Notes: generated by a model from the letters alone, not told the origin. A DNA stretch of 64,000 bases from Bretschneidera sinensis (GCA_023935145.1 CM043702.1:79608320-79672319), one strand, 5' to 3'. Counted from the stretch's first letter, positions 21,925 to 34,222 are shown. Made by a program: numbers and translations.

Positions 21925-22935
21925 GTGGGAAAGAGAAATCGCAGCCAACAGGGTGTTTAGCATGCGCTTTAGCCACTTTGTTGTTGGATGATCCCTAAAC
22001 ATTATTGATGATTTGATTCATGGTAAAGCACGTCTTCTGGTTTTCCTTAAACATGTAAACGTAACTAATTAATGAGGCCAATGTTTAGCCTCACTATTTG
22101 GTCACTGTCTTGCTACTTTATTATTCTTAAAACAAATAATAATAGAAGATTAATAGAGTTGCACTATAGGATAAGGGCTAATATAAAAGACAGACCTAAA
22201 ATTCAAGTGATATTCAATTTTTGTTTGAAGATAGATTTTTATTTAGCTGCATACCAACAAACAAAGGAGGCTCTGATGTTTATAGGACCCAAAATTTTGT
22301 TAATTGATGATGCTCCTTAAATCCAGTCCCTAAATAAATAAGTTAATCCCAATTCAATTTTTTAAGTTCACATGTTGTCTCCTTTGTGATCATTTCTTAA
22401 GATTTTGTTCGTCAAATCAAATGAAATTCTCACTATTCCGGTATAAAAAACAGTAAAATTGCTTTTAGTTATGGTCTATAATTGGTTTTTATCAAGAACG
22501 AATGGAGTAGGTTTTATCAAATTGAAACGTTTTTTTTAGTTCAAAGATGAAATTGTAACCACTCCTAGGCCAAATTTGGGCTTAACTGGATACAGGAACA
22601 AGGCCTAGTTATTTTTATTTTTTTTATTTTTTACTGTTACATGTTACTTAGAAAGCTGAGTTAGAGGTTTTTCATAGCTCAAGATATATTTTTTAAGGAT
22701 CACGATCCTTTACATTTGAAAATTGAAATGGAGTAAAGTTTACGATGAAATTGAATGCCATATCATTAAATACCGAATATTCAAATTCAAATTTGTCAAT
22801 ATAACATTCAATCTCATGATAAACTTAACATCCATTTCAATTCTTAAATGGAGATAATCATGGTCCATTTACTAAAATGGCCAGAAAGAACATCACATTA
22901 ATTATCATTATATTTACAGGAGTCAACTGAGTAGA
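21925..22935 (+). other. 3' flank of the aminotransferase gene
   Basis: Contains the presumed 3' UTR and then AT-rich sequence up to the LINE tail. An 82-codon ORF (22072-22320) has no recognised domain and low coding character, so it is not called. Nothing else is seen. Confidence 0.5.
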
Positions 22936-24419
22936 TTTTTTTGCTGAAACTAGGAATTATATTGCATTAAAGTTGGGTACCTCATTTACATCATCTGCCT
23001 CTAAAATCGTAGAAGGCAAGGCAAAAATATCGACCCAAAGAAATTATAGATTGCGGATCATTGGGCTAAGCAATAGGCAGCACTATTGGCCCTTCTAGGA
23101 ACAAAAGAAAAGGATGTATTAAGGCTGAGACATTACAAGCCCGGAGCTCTTCCCGATTGAGTCTTCCACCTCCCAGCGGAATTTCATCACATTACCCAGC
23201 AAGCAGTAGATAACTTCCAGGTTATTCCCTTTGATGATGCAAGAGGCACCCTGTAGTTCAGACACTATATTCAGAGCTAGCTGAACCGCTGCTCCCTCAA
23301 CGGCTAAAGGGAGGGAAGACAAGCAGATTACTGTCGAAGCCCGATATTGCGAAAAAGGAAGAGCCACTTCTAACCACCCTATCGAAATTAATCTTCCACG
23401 ACCCAAGAGGAGGAGGAGCCCAACCCGAGATTGCTCTTGCTGCAGGGCTCACAACAAATAGAGTCAACAAAAACTCCTTGAAGAGTCTTTGGATGCCCTC
23501 AGCAATGGAACATGAGGGCTAGATAGATGCTCAAACAACTTCTTATTTCTGGACATCCAAATAAGGTCCATCGTGATCAACATCATAGATAGGAGATCAT
23601 TTCTGTCCTTAGAAGCCTAGCCTTCCAAACCCTTCCCTGTGAGCATGGCGTCAACACAAACCAAAAGAGGAAGATAAGAGAGTGCTCTGGAAGTAGGGTC
23701 CCACACCGACCACCCACAAACTGCAAAGGTGAAGGGGTAGAACAAGAAAATGTGATGAGTTGATTCGTCAGCCAAGTGACAGAAATGGCAAGAGACATCC
23801 CCATTATCGAAACACGTCGCAACGATTGTATTAACTAGAAAGATGTTATAGAGAACCTTCCACTAAAAAAGTTTAAGTCTTTCACGAAGCGGTGCTTTCC
23901 ATATAACAAGCCAGAGTTTCTTCTAAGGTAGGGTCAAGACACGGGATCTATCTTCAATAATCTTCCAGTAGGCAGACTTAATAGAGAAATGACCACCTTA
24001 TTTAGGAGCCCACATCTATTGATCAGGGTAAGGGCTTTGAGGAGGAGGGAGGCAACGGATAAGGGGAATCAAAGTTGGAGGAAAAATCGCACACATGGCC
24101 TCCTCATTCCAAGAACTAGCCTCATGGTTAAAAAGATCAGAAACCAAATTGTAGCCAAGAATCCTATTTCCCTTAGGAATAAAACCTTCGATGAAAGGCA
24201 CACAAGGGTCTTTTCATATGTCAATATTAGACCCATCCGCCATACGAAGGCAAGCACTATCCTTAACCACCGTCCTAACATTTACAATACCACACTACAG
24301 TCAAGATTGTTCTTGCTTAAAGGAAGCTTCAAAGAAAGTAGTGCTCCTAACGTACTTAGACTTGAGCAAACAGAACCAAATTAAATCCTAGTTAGAAAGG
24401 ATTATCTAAGACAACATAG
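22936..24419 (-). mobile_element. LINE (L1-type), 3' segment: zinc-finger and RNase H-like end
   Basis: This is the C-terminal part of a non-LTR retrotransposon. On the minus strand one sees QAYVVLDNPF after the break at 24420, then the zf-RVT block CHFCHLADESTHHIFL (about 23790-23740), and an RNase H-like end with AVQLALNIVSELQGASCIIKGNNLEVIYCLL written across 23310-23190. The 3' end is a short A-run (tttttt t at 22936-22942 on the plus strand). Stops are frequent. The next LINE segment starts at 30101. Confidence 0.8.
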
Positions 24420-24424
24420 GCTTG

Positions 24425-24941
24425 TGTTAAGGTCGGGAGTACTTAACACAGTGGGAGATAACACGAGCATGAGCTTAATACACATGGATGGACATCAATA
24501 TGACTCAAAAGCTTAAGTTCTTAAGTTTGGGCCCAAGCCATATATATAAGCTACTCTTATTTTTTTTTTATTTCTTTCTGATGTAAGATAACTTACATGT
24601 GGGTATCCCAACAAATCTCCCCATCACGTGTGAGTTATATACCAAACTATCCCTTTAATGGAACCATCGGTCACGCGATCAACAAAAGAAACCAAACCAA
24701 ACTCAACCATAGAAGAGGCAAAGTCATGGGAGTCCTCATAGGGCAGACAACCGTAGGTACACAAATGGTTCTCATTCAAAGACTCAATCATAGGGCGACA
24801 TCGTGAGAGAAACATTCGTAACTAAGTCGAACTAGGCTCTAATACCACTTGTTACAGTCGGGAGTACTTCACATGGCGGGAGATCACATGAACACGAGCT
24901 TAATATACATGGATGGGCACCAATATGACTCAAAATCTTAA
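24425..24941 (-). mobile_element. TRIM-like short LTR element, one LTR truncated
   Basis: LTR one is 24425-24613 (TGTTAAGGTCGGGAG ... GGTATCCCAACA, 189 bp); LTR two starts at 24850 (TGTTACAGTCGGGAG) and matches for about 92 bases. Between them 236 bases without coding capacity carry a primer site, gctctaatacca (24836-24847), complementary to TGGTATTAGAGC on the minus strand (initiator tRNA-Met type). Size, LTR length and lack of genes fit a terminal-repeat retrotransposon in miniature, pointing left. LTR two breaks off at about 24941, where the Copia-B 5' LTR begins. Confidence 0.75.
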
Positions 24942-25241
24942 TTTGTGGCTTGAAATTTTGGCGTTAAAAAAAGAAGGAAACAACCCATTATTCCACGCCA
25001 TCAATTGTGGGTCTCATATATTGTCATTGCACAAGTTTTTTTGATGGAATAATAGACCAAGTGGCAGGTACTAGTCCTAATAGAAATAAAAGTGGTGATT
25101 ATCCTAGTTCTTGTAGGTGTCTTTTTGTTGGCAGCTAGTGTATTACTAGTGGGGCACATATAACTAAACAAAAGAGATTAAATCTTAGACCGACTATATA
25201 TACAAGTGTGTTTATCTCTTTTCATTAGTAGAGAGAAAATA

Positions 25242-25315
<74 letters not shown>

Positions 25316-25550
25316 AGGACCAGCAAGAGACAGAGCCTATAAGTGGTTAAAACTTCTTTTCTTCTAAGCTATTATATTGAATTTTTGGTAACCTAGATTT
25401 GGGTGTATTTGGGATTTGGTCTTATAGAGTTTTTTCTCCAAATTTGATTATAGTGGAATCTCTCACCATCGCCCGTGGACATAGGAGCTTTAGCTTCGAA
25501 CCACGTAAAATTTTTTGTTTGTTTATTTTTCTACTGTTTTATTCCTAACA
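24942..25550 (+). mobile_element. 5' LTR of Copia-B (start lost)
   Basis: It matches the 3' LTR from the word tgaaattttgg (24951 and 27850) through caattgtgggtctcatatattg to attcctaaca at 25541-25550. The first part of the LTR, present before 27850, is missing here. A tg/at microsatellite lies inside (25242-25313). A primer site, ttggtatcagag, follows at 25553-25564. Confidence 0.8.
25242..25313. repeat. (TG)n(TA)n microsatellite in the Copia-B LTR
   Basis: About nine tg units are followed by some 26 at units. The other LTR at 28087-28140 has only tatatatata at this place, so the run grew after insertion. Confidence 0.9.
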
Positions 25551-27760
25551 AATTGGTATCAGAGTTATTGTTAATATTGATTTGGGCGCGATGTCTTCTA
25601 CCACTTCGTATGAGATATAGATGTTTGATGGAACTGGTAGTTTCAATCTTTAACCCAAAAGCGTTTGAAAAAGGCGATGCTGGGGAAGGAGAAAATGCCT
25701 AGTACAATGACAATATCGATGAGAAGGCCTGTTAATGATGGAAAATTAGAGCTAAGGACAAAAAAGTGCATTTTTCTTGGTTATGTTGATAGTGTGAAAG
25801 GATATAGATTGTGGTGTCCTAATCCAAAGTCACCTAAATTTCTCATTAGTCGAGATGTTATTTTTAATGAATATGTTATGCTTAACTTGAAGAAAGAGAA
25901 GTATGTTTCTTGTGATTTTGATCAGTGTAAGAGTAGCACACAGTAAGTGGAGATGGAAAGTTCTGATTTAGATCTTATGTAGTGCACTTCCACACAACTT
26001 GTTTCTGAATAGAGTGAAAATTTAGGTGGAGAACAGACTCATCAGACTTAGGGTGAGCCTTACAACATTTCCAAACATAGACTGAGAAAAGACACTAAAC
26101 TACCGTTGGGGTACAATAATATTGTTTTGTCTAGTAATACTGATGCAAGTGTCTATAATTTCTCAGTTGCCCAAGAAACGAGTGACACAGGTGAACCTTC
26201 CACATATATAGAAGCCATTGCTTATGCATATTTTTCAAAGTGGCTAGTAGCCATGCATGAAGAGATGAAGTCTCTTGAGAAGAATTATACTTGTAAATTG
26301 GTAAAACCACCAATGGTTAAAGTGATAGTTGGTTGCAAATGGATATTCAAGAAGAAAGAATGTATCACAAGGGTTGAGAATGCAAGGCATAAAGCATGCT
26401 TGGTTGCTAAAGGATACAGTCAGGTTGCTGGAGTTGATTTTAATGATTTATTCTCTCTGATTATGAAACATAGTTCCATTTATGTTCTCTTTTCATTGGT
26501 TGCTATGCATAATTTGAAATTAGAATAACTTGATGTTAAAACTGCATTTTTGCATGGTGAGCTTGAAGAGAAAATCTATATGCATCAACCTGAGGACTTT
26601 GTTATTGAGGGCAAGGAAGACTATGTTTGTTTGTTGAAGAAGTCCTTATATGGTTTGAAGCAGTTTTCTTGTCAGTTGTACAAGTGATTTGACTCTTTCA
26701 TAATGAGTAATGGGTATTCGAGAAACAAGTATGATAGTTGTATATATCTCAAGATGCATGCCAATGGATCATTTATTTATTTATTGTTGTATGTGGATGA
26801 TATGCTCATTGTTTATAAAAGTAAATCTGAGATTACTAGCCTGAAAGCACTGCTCAACAATGAATTCAAGATGAAAGAATTGGGTCCAATAGAGAAGATT
26901 ATTAGTATGGAGATCAAAAGAGAGAGAGGTACGGGTTTATTATATTTGACACAAGAGAAGTACATTAAAAAGGTTTTGAAACATTTTGGTATAAAGAATG
27001 CCAAACTTGTTAGTACTCCTCTTGCTGCTCACTTTAAACACTCAACTGCTTTGTCTCCACAGACAGATGAAGACAAGAGAGCATGTTATGTGTTCCCTAT
27101 TTCAATGCAATTGGAAGTCTCATGTATGCCATTGTTTGCACCCGTCCAGATATTGCATAGACTGTCAGTGTGGTTAATAGGTATATAAGTAATCCCGAGA
27201 TTGAGCATTGGAAAGCTGTTAAGTGGATGCTTCAGTATCTTAAAGGTGCTTCAGACATATGTTTGAAGTTTGGAAGCCAAAAGAGCAATGTGTTGGATAT
27301 GTTGATTTAGACTTTGCAAGCGATCTTGATAAAAAAGATCTACTACAGGTTATTCATTTGCTCTTAGTTGATGCACTGTTAGTTGGAAGGCTACTCTATA
27401 ACCAATTGTTGCTCTGTCTACTACAGATGCAGAGTATATAGGTATAACAGAAGCCATCAAGGAAGTCATTTGGCTGAGAGGGTTTTTTAGTGAATTATGT
27501 TAGGTTCATGATGCTACTGTTGTTCATTATGATAGTCAAAGTGTCATCCATTTGACTAAGGATCATATGTTTCATGAGAGAACAAAGCATATTGACGTTC
27601 ATTATCACTTTGTTCGACACATAGTTGATAACAGTGAAGTTCTTGTGAAGAAAATTGGGACAATAGATAATCTAACAGATATGTTGACTAAACCATTTTT
27701 AGTGTCCAAGTTTGAGCATTGCTTGGACTTGATTGGTGTTACTTACAACATTTGAATTAT
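25551..27760 (+). pseudogene. Copia-B polyprotein remnant (Tork-like), Gag to integrase core deleted
   Basis: After the primer site a Gag start (MSSTTSYEI) breaks off after some 20 codons and the sequence jumps to the integrase C-terminal piece RPVNDGKLELRTKKCIFLGY and GYRLWCPNPKSPKFLISRDVIFNE (25665-25946). RT follows with NARHKACLVAKGYSQVAGVD (26106-26528), a stop, [31 protein letters not shown] and LLLYVDDMLIV (about 26785). RNase H ends with NLTDMLTKPFLVSKFEHCLDLIGV at 27755. Stops and at least two frameshifts break the RT. It is a deletion derivative that cannot make capsid or integrase. Confidence 0.85.
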
Positions 27761-27774
27761 TCTCGATTGGGGAA

Positions 27775-28287
27775 TTTGTGGAGATGGTGGATAGCATTTT
27801 ACCACTTGTGAAAATTCAAGTCATGGTGAAGATTTGTTAATTTTCGGTTTGAAATTTTGGGGCTAATAAAAAAAGAAATAATCCATTATGCCACATCATC
27901 AATTGTGGGTCTCATATATTGTCATTGCACATGTTTTGTTGATAGAATAAAAGACCAAGCGGTAGGTACTAATCCTAATAGAAATAAAAGTGGTGATTAT
28001 CCTTGTTCTTATAGGTGTCTTTTTGTTGGTAGCTAGTGTATTACTAGTGGGGCATATATAACTAAACAAAAAGAAATTACGTCTTGGACCAACTATATAT
28101 ATAAGTATGTTTCTCTCTTTTCATTAGTAAAGAGAAAATATAAGAGGACCAGCTGTGGTTAAAACTTTTTTTCTTCTAGGCTATTGTATTTTAGGGAGTT
28201 TTATCTCTCTTGATTTGTACTCCATATTTGATTATAGTAGAATATCTCACCATCGCCTATGGACGTAGGAGTTTTAGCTCTGAACCA
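27775..28287 (+). mobile_element. 3' LTR of Copia-B, first copy (truncated at gaacca)
   Basis: It starts somewhere after the purine-rich ggggaatttgtggagatgg at about 27768 and matches the 5' LTR from tgaaattttgg at 27850. It breaks at gaacca (28282-28287), where the 5' LTR continues with cgtaaaa. The missing end is found at 29834-30100 together with a second copy of the last 200 bases. Confidence 0.75.
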
Positions 28288-29833
28288 AATATTACATATT
28301 TTGCCCCCTTAATTTACATTTGTTAATTCTTTAGTTGTGTCCTAATATGATATTTTGTGTTAGTTATTTGATTTTTAATGTTCCACTAAATTGCAAGAAT
28401 TACCCGTACAGATCAGTCATTTTTGCGGATTAAGCTGTATTGATTCAGGAAGAACCAAGAGATGAGCCATATATTCTTGGAAAGATCCGGATGTCTATTT
28501 TCTGGAGAATTTTACGGCTTGTAAATATGATTTATCTAGAGAAAGTTATGGTAGTTTTAGTAGACAAAGGTCAGGCTGTGCATGATTTCAGCGTACAGAT
28601 CAATCATTTTTGCGGATTAAATTGTATTGATTCAGGAAGAACCAGGAGATGAGCCATAGGAAAGATCCAGATGTCTATTTTCTGGAAATTTTACGGCTCA
28701 TAAATATGATTTTTTAGAGAAAGTTATGGTAGTTTTAGTAGACAAAGGTCAGGCTGTGCATGATTTCAGCGTGGTTAGAAGTTTTGAAGGGCATGTGAAG
28801 GATTAAATCCCACATCCCACATCGATTGGAAACACATTCTACATCCTACATCCCACATCGGATTGGAAACACATTGCACTCATGGAGTTCCCCTATAAAA
28901 GCCCCATTTCACTTCATCAAATGGGTGTGCAATCTCGGAGGCTTTGCTACCATGGGGTGCAATCTGGAGGATTTTGCTACCAATCAGGGGGAGTGTTGCA
29001 CAGCAGTTGCGAGTGGAATTCCTCTCTCCATATATTGTCAGTTTTAATTTATTTCTTTTAAGTTTTAAAGTTTAATGTTTAGCACTTTAATGTTTGCTCT
29101 AATTTTTCCCTTGAAATTTTTGTTTTCCATTATATTTATGGGTAACTAAATTCTCAAGTGGGGTTAGGGATGAACTTGCATAGTAAATGGTATTTTTGTT
29201 TATTTTTTAATTTATGTATTTGATTTTCAATTACTAAAAGTCTTTTATTTTATCATTTTCAATTCATTGGTGATGTTTTCTTCTCCGAATAATCGTAGAA
29301 TTTATTCTGTTTATGGATTCAGTATGCTTTCTCTATTGAATGGATTAGCTCTTTGATTATGTTTGAATCAATTATTTATCTATATTTATTTAATTCTTTG
29401 CTGCAATATCACTTCCTGAGTATATTGTCGTAGTTGGATTTTCTCAATAGTGATAATAATTTACGTATTTTAAAAGTGGTGAATGATTTTTCAAAGAGTT
29501 ATATTTGGTTTAATCTTGGTTTATAAATCTACACCTTCCGATTGGGAATTGAGTTCCCAATTGAGTTATTCAATGAGTTAAGAATAATTAAAACACCAGA
29601 TTTGTGCAAGGGATTCCCGATGCATTATTGTTTGTCAAATTTGAGTACTTCTTCGTTAGTCACTTTGCTTCACTTTAATTTGCATTTAAAAATTAATCTT
29701 TGTTCTCCATTAATCATTTAATATTTTTCTTTAGTTTCTTTGTTCCTTCTACTATTCTTTAAATTTGTCTCTCTACGGAATCGACACCCCAAACCTATGC
29801 TACAACTACTGCGTTATTCTTTGGGCGTAAACA
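28288..29833 (+). mobile_element. Insert inside the Copia-B 3' LTR, ending as a gypsy LTR
   Basis: The right end, ggaatcgacacccc ... tttgggcgtaaaca, equals the LTR end at 1-527. A TATA-like cctataaaagcc lies at about 28890. The left part (28405-28769) is a tandem duplication of about 187 and 178 bases that reads LVDKGQAVHDFSV, resembling a gypsy protease LVDSGATHDF. No TG start or left target duplication was found, so the insert is chimeric or rearranged. Confidence 0.55.
28405..28769 (+). repeat. Tandem duplication, about 187 + 178 bp
   Basis: Both units begin cgtacagatca and end gctgtgcatgatttcag (28405-28591 and 28592-28769). They differ at scattered bases and by a ten-base gap (atatattctt is missing in unit two). 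The unit seems to derive from a gypsy protease segment. Confidence 0.85.
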
Positions 29834-30100
29834 GACCGACAATATATATAAGTATGTTTCTCTCTTTTCATTAGTAGAGAGAAAATATAAGAGGACCAGC
29901 GAAATACAAAACCTTGTGGGTGGTTAAAACTTTTTTTCTTCTAGGCTATTGTATTTTATGGAGTTTTATCTCTCTTGATTTGCACTCCATATTTTATTAT
30001 AGTGGAATATCTCACTATCACCTATGGACGTAGGAGTTTTAGCTCTGAACCATGTAAATGTTTTGTGTCTATTTATTTTTCCACTGCTTTATTCCTAATA
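29834..30100 (+). mobile_element. 3' LTR of Copia-B, second overlapping copy
   Basis: From gaccgacaatatatataag to the end attcctaata it repeats 28087-28287 with small changes and adds the LTR 3' end. gcttg follows at 30101-30105. The overlap of 200 bases with the first copy excludes a simple insertion and points to unequal recombination or to two different LTR copies. Confidence 0.75.
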
Positions 30101-31604
30101 GCTTGATTGACATCCAACATAGAACACAACCCTATACCACCAAGGGATTTTTGAAGGTAAAGGCTGATCTAGGCCTTAAAGTAGAGACGAGCGTTACCAT
30201 TTTAAGACTGACTCGACTAAAATTTTCAAATGTAGGCATCAAGAGACTGTGAGATACCTTTGGGCAGTCGAAAGGTTGACATAGTGTACACCAGAAGAGC
30301 TATAGCTACACTTTTGATCAAAGTAGTTCCGACAGCCTGAGAGAGCGATTTGAGCTTCCAACCTGTAAGCCTACCATTCATCTTATCCATTATATCTTCA
30401 AAGGTAGTCTTTTGGAGCCTTTGAATAATAGAGAATGACCCAGGTATTTTGCATGGCCCCCTAAGGTATTTACACCCATAATAGCAATAAGGGAAGATTT
30501 AAGGCATTTGCAACATTTTTACTAAAGTAAAATTTTAAATTTCCCCATTAATGGATTGACCTGAGGTAAAGCAAAAAGAGGCGAAGCAATTCTGAATAAC
30601 TGAAATTTCCTCAACCGTGGCTTTACAAAAAGTCAAGAGATTGTTCACAAATATCAAGTGCGAGATTGGAGGGGTCATGAGAGCCACTTTAAAATCATAA
30701 ATGCGTCCCAACTCCCTTTTCTTCATAATCAACCGAGACAATAATTCATTACATAGGATGAATAGAGTCGAGGAGATAGGGTCTCCGTGGCCAAGCCCCT
30801 TTTAGGATTAATCAAACCTTAAGGAGTCCCATTGATCAATACTAAGAGAAAATATGAGGAGATACATTTTTCGAACCAATGTACCCATTTTTTTCGAGAA
30901 GTCTAGCCTAATTAGGATGTTAAGAAGAAATGACCATTCCACTTTGTTATAAGCTTTCTCCATGTCCACTTTAATGGAAGCCCAACTATAAACACTTTTA
31001 CACTTCTTCGGTGAATGAAAAAATCATGGGAAATAATAGAATTATAATTTATCGACCTTCTTGGAATGAAATTAGATTGAAGGGGGAGATGTATCTTTAG
31101 AGAAGAGGGCGAATCCTCAAGGCCAAGATTTTGGAAATTTTTTTATAGCTGATGGGGCAGAATGGTGCACCTGAAATGCTTTCATAAGCTTTGGAATGAG
31201 GGAAATTAAAGTATGGTTAAGAGACATAAGCAAAAATCCTGAATTAAATACTGTGTGAGAGAAATTATCCTGAATGACTACCCATAATTTTTTGAAGAAT
31301 CCCGTAGGAAAACCATTAGGACGAGGGCTTTTGGCACTATCCATACAAAATAAGGCCTCTTTGATTTCATCCACGAAAGGGGATAAGAAAATAAAATAAT
31401 TTTCTTCATCTGTAATATAAAGGTGACTAAAGAGGTCATCTCTTTATTGAAGCTAGGAGAACAAGATTCAAAAAAAATTTAAAAATGAGATAAAAGATTA
31501 AAAAATCACCTTACTATTTGAATTCCATTCACCATTTTTCTACTTGATGAAATCAATAGAATTCCTTTTTATATGAATGATCGTTGAGAGATGGTAGAAT
31601 TTGG
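30101..31604 (-). mobile_element. LINE, middle segment: reverse transcriptase remnant
   Basis: From high to low coordinates the minus strand reads NTKFYHLSTI at the edge (31604), then IKEALFCMDSAKSPRPNGFPTGFFKKLW (in pieces, 31374-31290), a usual L1 RT start, TLISLIPK, later HLIFVNNLLTFCKA (30680-30640) and SGQSIN, and finally GGIGLCSMLDVNQA at 30101. The catalytic F/YADD box reads FVNN, so the enzyme could not polymerise. Upstream it continues at 36142 across the chromovirus insertion. Confidence 0.85.
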
Positions 31605-32039
31605 TATTGTGTGCCTTCTATAACTCAATGTAGATTGACTTGATTTGAGACAAGCCTAAACTTCATGAAGGTTACAAGAAAGTAACTCAAAAGGGAAGAG
31701 AAATTAAATATTTGGATTAATGATTCTGATTACACATTACAAGTCCTATTTATACAACTTAGGACTAATAAGAGGTGTGAGTTATTAGTTAGTTATGATT
31801 CTGTTTAGCCTTAACAATTTTGTTACTAAATCTTCTTCTTAAGTCTTTTCTTTGGCTATCTGGATGGTTGAGGTGGTAGACCTTGAAGCTTTAATGACTT
31901 TTTAGGCTCTAGGACAACTATCTTCATATCCTTTCCTTCATTTGTTTCTTTTTTGTCTTCATCTTTCTTTTGCTTCTCTTTTATTATAGTTGCATCATAC
32001 TTCCCCCATTGAGAAACACCTTGTCCTTAAGGTGAAATT

Positions 32040-33376
32040 GTGAAAAAAAAATTTGAAAATCATAAACAGTTTCCCAAGTAGCTTATTTTTTGGGCAAACC
32101 TTCCCACTAAATCAACCATTGAGGTGTAAAGTGTACTTGTTCTAAACTTGTCTCTCTTCAATTATATCTAGTGGTTAGTAAAGTGGGTGACCTTCTTCAC
32201 TACTTGGAGGTAAAGCACATGGATAGAATCCTTCTTCTAGACCTTTATAAGGCTTCAATAATGACACATTAAAGACAAGGTGGATCTATGCATCCTGTGG
32301 CAGTTGAAGTGTGTAAGCAACCTTGCCCACTTGTTTGATGATAGGAAAAAGACCAAAAAAATTTCTTCCCAGCTTGTTGAATTTTCTCTTGATAACTGAG
32401 GCTTGTCTATAAGGTTATAGCTTAACCAGTACCCGGTCTCCAACCTTAAATGATTGGTCATTCCTATGCTTGTAAACTGTAGCTTTCATTTGGTTCTGGG
32501 CTTTTTGGATATGGTCCTTAGCTTCTTGGAGAACTTTAGTTCCATCTCCTAAGTCCTGATCAATGCTTGCTAGGCTAATTTCTCCTTTAGCGTATGCTGC
32601 TATGTTAGTAGGTTTCCTCATAAAAACCACTTCAAATGGAGACATGCCAATAGAGGAATGAAAAGCAGTGTTGTAGTGTCACTTACAAAGAACCTCAAGT
32701 ATTGTTCCAGTGTTCTATTAACTACCTCAGTTTCACCATTATTTTGTGGATGATAGGCATTGCTCATGGGTAGGACAGTGCCTTGAAGCTTGAAAAGTTC
32801 AGTCTAGAATGAGCAAATGAAGACTGAGTCTTTGTCTGAGACAATTGTCTTGTCAAACTCATCTAGTTTATAGACCATGTGGTCTAATAAATTTGCTACT
32901 TTATCAGTTGTGTAGTGCTTTAGGAGACACCCAAAATGTGTAAACTTTGATACTCTATCAACAACTACAAGAATGGCTGTGAAGCCTTGGGCTGGAGGTA
33001 AACATGTAAAAAAATCCATGGATATATCCTCCTAAATCTACTCAAGAATAGGCAGAGGCTGTAAGAGAGCATAAGGAGCATGGTTCACAAGCTTAGTTTG
33101 TTGGCACACTAAACACTCTTTGAAAAATTTCACTACATCTTTCCTCATGTGTTTCCAAAAAAAACTGGAATATAATCTAGCATATGTTCTTTGAATGATA
33201 GCATGCCCTCCTACAAGTGAGGAATGATACTCATCTAACAGTTTGAGCTTGATTTTAAAGTGAGGGTTGAGATATATCTTTCCCTTCCAATATATCAACC
33301 AATTTTTGAATGCACATTCAGGATATTGAGTAGGATGACATGTAATGGCAGCTACTAATTCTACTAACTCAAGCAA
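32040..33376 (-). pseudogene. Chromovirus integrase and chromodomain tail
   Basis: The HHCC zinc site is intact (EYHSSLVGGHAII ... CLVCQQTK, 33376-33038). The catalytic core shows MDFFTCLP, VSDKDSVF and NNGETEVVNRTLEQYL, so D, D and E are present. The C-terminal region has SPFEVVF, HRNDQSFKVGDRVLVKL, VAYTLQLP and a last block WLIxWEGLPKKxATWE at about 32060-32140, as in chromodomains of gypsy integrases. Stops fall in several places. The integrase would insert cDNA; the chromodomain steers it to heterochromatin in related elements. Confidence 0.8.
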
Positions 33377-33400
33377 TTAAGAGTTTTCCCTTTTTAGATT

Positions 33401-34222
33401 CTATAAGAATTCAAAAGAAGGTAGGAAAAGAGCAAGATAGAATACTTTGTCTATGTTTTCTATGTACATTCTTGATAGGCTATAAGTAACTAAATTGTCT
33501 TTTCTTGGTTTGTACATAATTTGGAACCTGAAGCGTATGAGCTTTTTGAGGAAGATTTGTTGTTTAGGTGTTTGGATTGCCTGGTCCATTAGTGCCTTTA
33601 GACTCTTTTGGTCTGTGTGAATAAGAAATTCTAACCCGAGCAAATATTGTCTCTAATGTAGCACTGTTGTAGTAATGGTCAACATTTCTCTAATGTAAGT
33701 TGAAGCCAATTGCATTAACGGACACCGCTTCTTACTGAAGAATGCTATAGGATGGCCTTGTTATAGAAGAACAACTCCAATCACATATCCAAAAGGATCA
33801 ACTTCAAGCACAAAGGTATGAGTAAAATCTAGTAGTGCCAAGACTAGGGTGAAAGTCATTGTAAGCTTTAATTTTTCAAAAATCTTAGCTTCATACTCAT
33901 TCTGGATAAAGTTATCTTTCTTGATATTGATAAGAGAAGAGCTAGGTAGTAGTTTGGTTTTGTGATCCACTCTTCTTGTTGTGGGTAAGCTAGTAGGTTC
34001 CTCAAAAACTATCTTAAACTCTTGTAAGATGGTTTGAATTTGATAGTAAATTGTATCTTTGAGAATCAAAGACACATGTTCTTTGGGCTGAGAGTTAGGG
34101 ACAATCATTAACATAATGCAAGAAGATAAATAATCATTTACAATCATCTTCCTAAGCTTAATATACCCTACCACGTCACATTCTAATATTTGATGGCCTT
34201 GTAACAATACTGGTTGTCCCAC
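33401..34222 (-). pseudogene. Chromovirus protease-RNase H junction with RT deleted
   Basis: The 153-residue ORF goes from SLILKDTIYYQIQTILQEF and LPTTRRVDHKTKLLPSSSLI (the lead-in to RT) straight to NEYEAKIFEKLKLTMTFTL and FVLEVDPFGYVIGVVLL, the start of RNase H. The whole RT palm, some 220-250 residues with YVDD, is absent, yet the frame stays open over the junction (around 33925). RNase H goes on at 33643-33401 with FLIHTDQKSLKALMDQ and YKPRKDNLVTYSLSR. Confidence 0.85.

Larger units (their letters stand above)
24425..30100. mobile_element. Composite insertion into the LINE, bounded by gcttg duplications
   Basis: The LINE reading DVNQA at 30101 onward continues as QAYVVLDNP at 24419 downward, and gcttg is present on both sides (24420-24424 and 30101-30105). 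The left end of the insert is the TRIM LTR, the right end is the Copia-B 3' LTR (…attcctaata, terminal CA changed to TA). One target duplication around two different elements implies later recombination or deletion between nested copies. Confidence 0.7.

Noticed and set aside
22072..22320. 82-codon ORF after the aminotransferase stop
   Set aside because: Lies in the presumed 3' UTR and flank, without domain or coding bias visible by eye.
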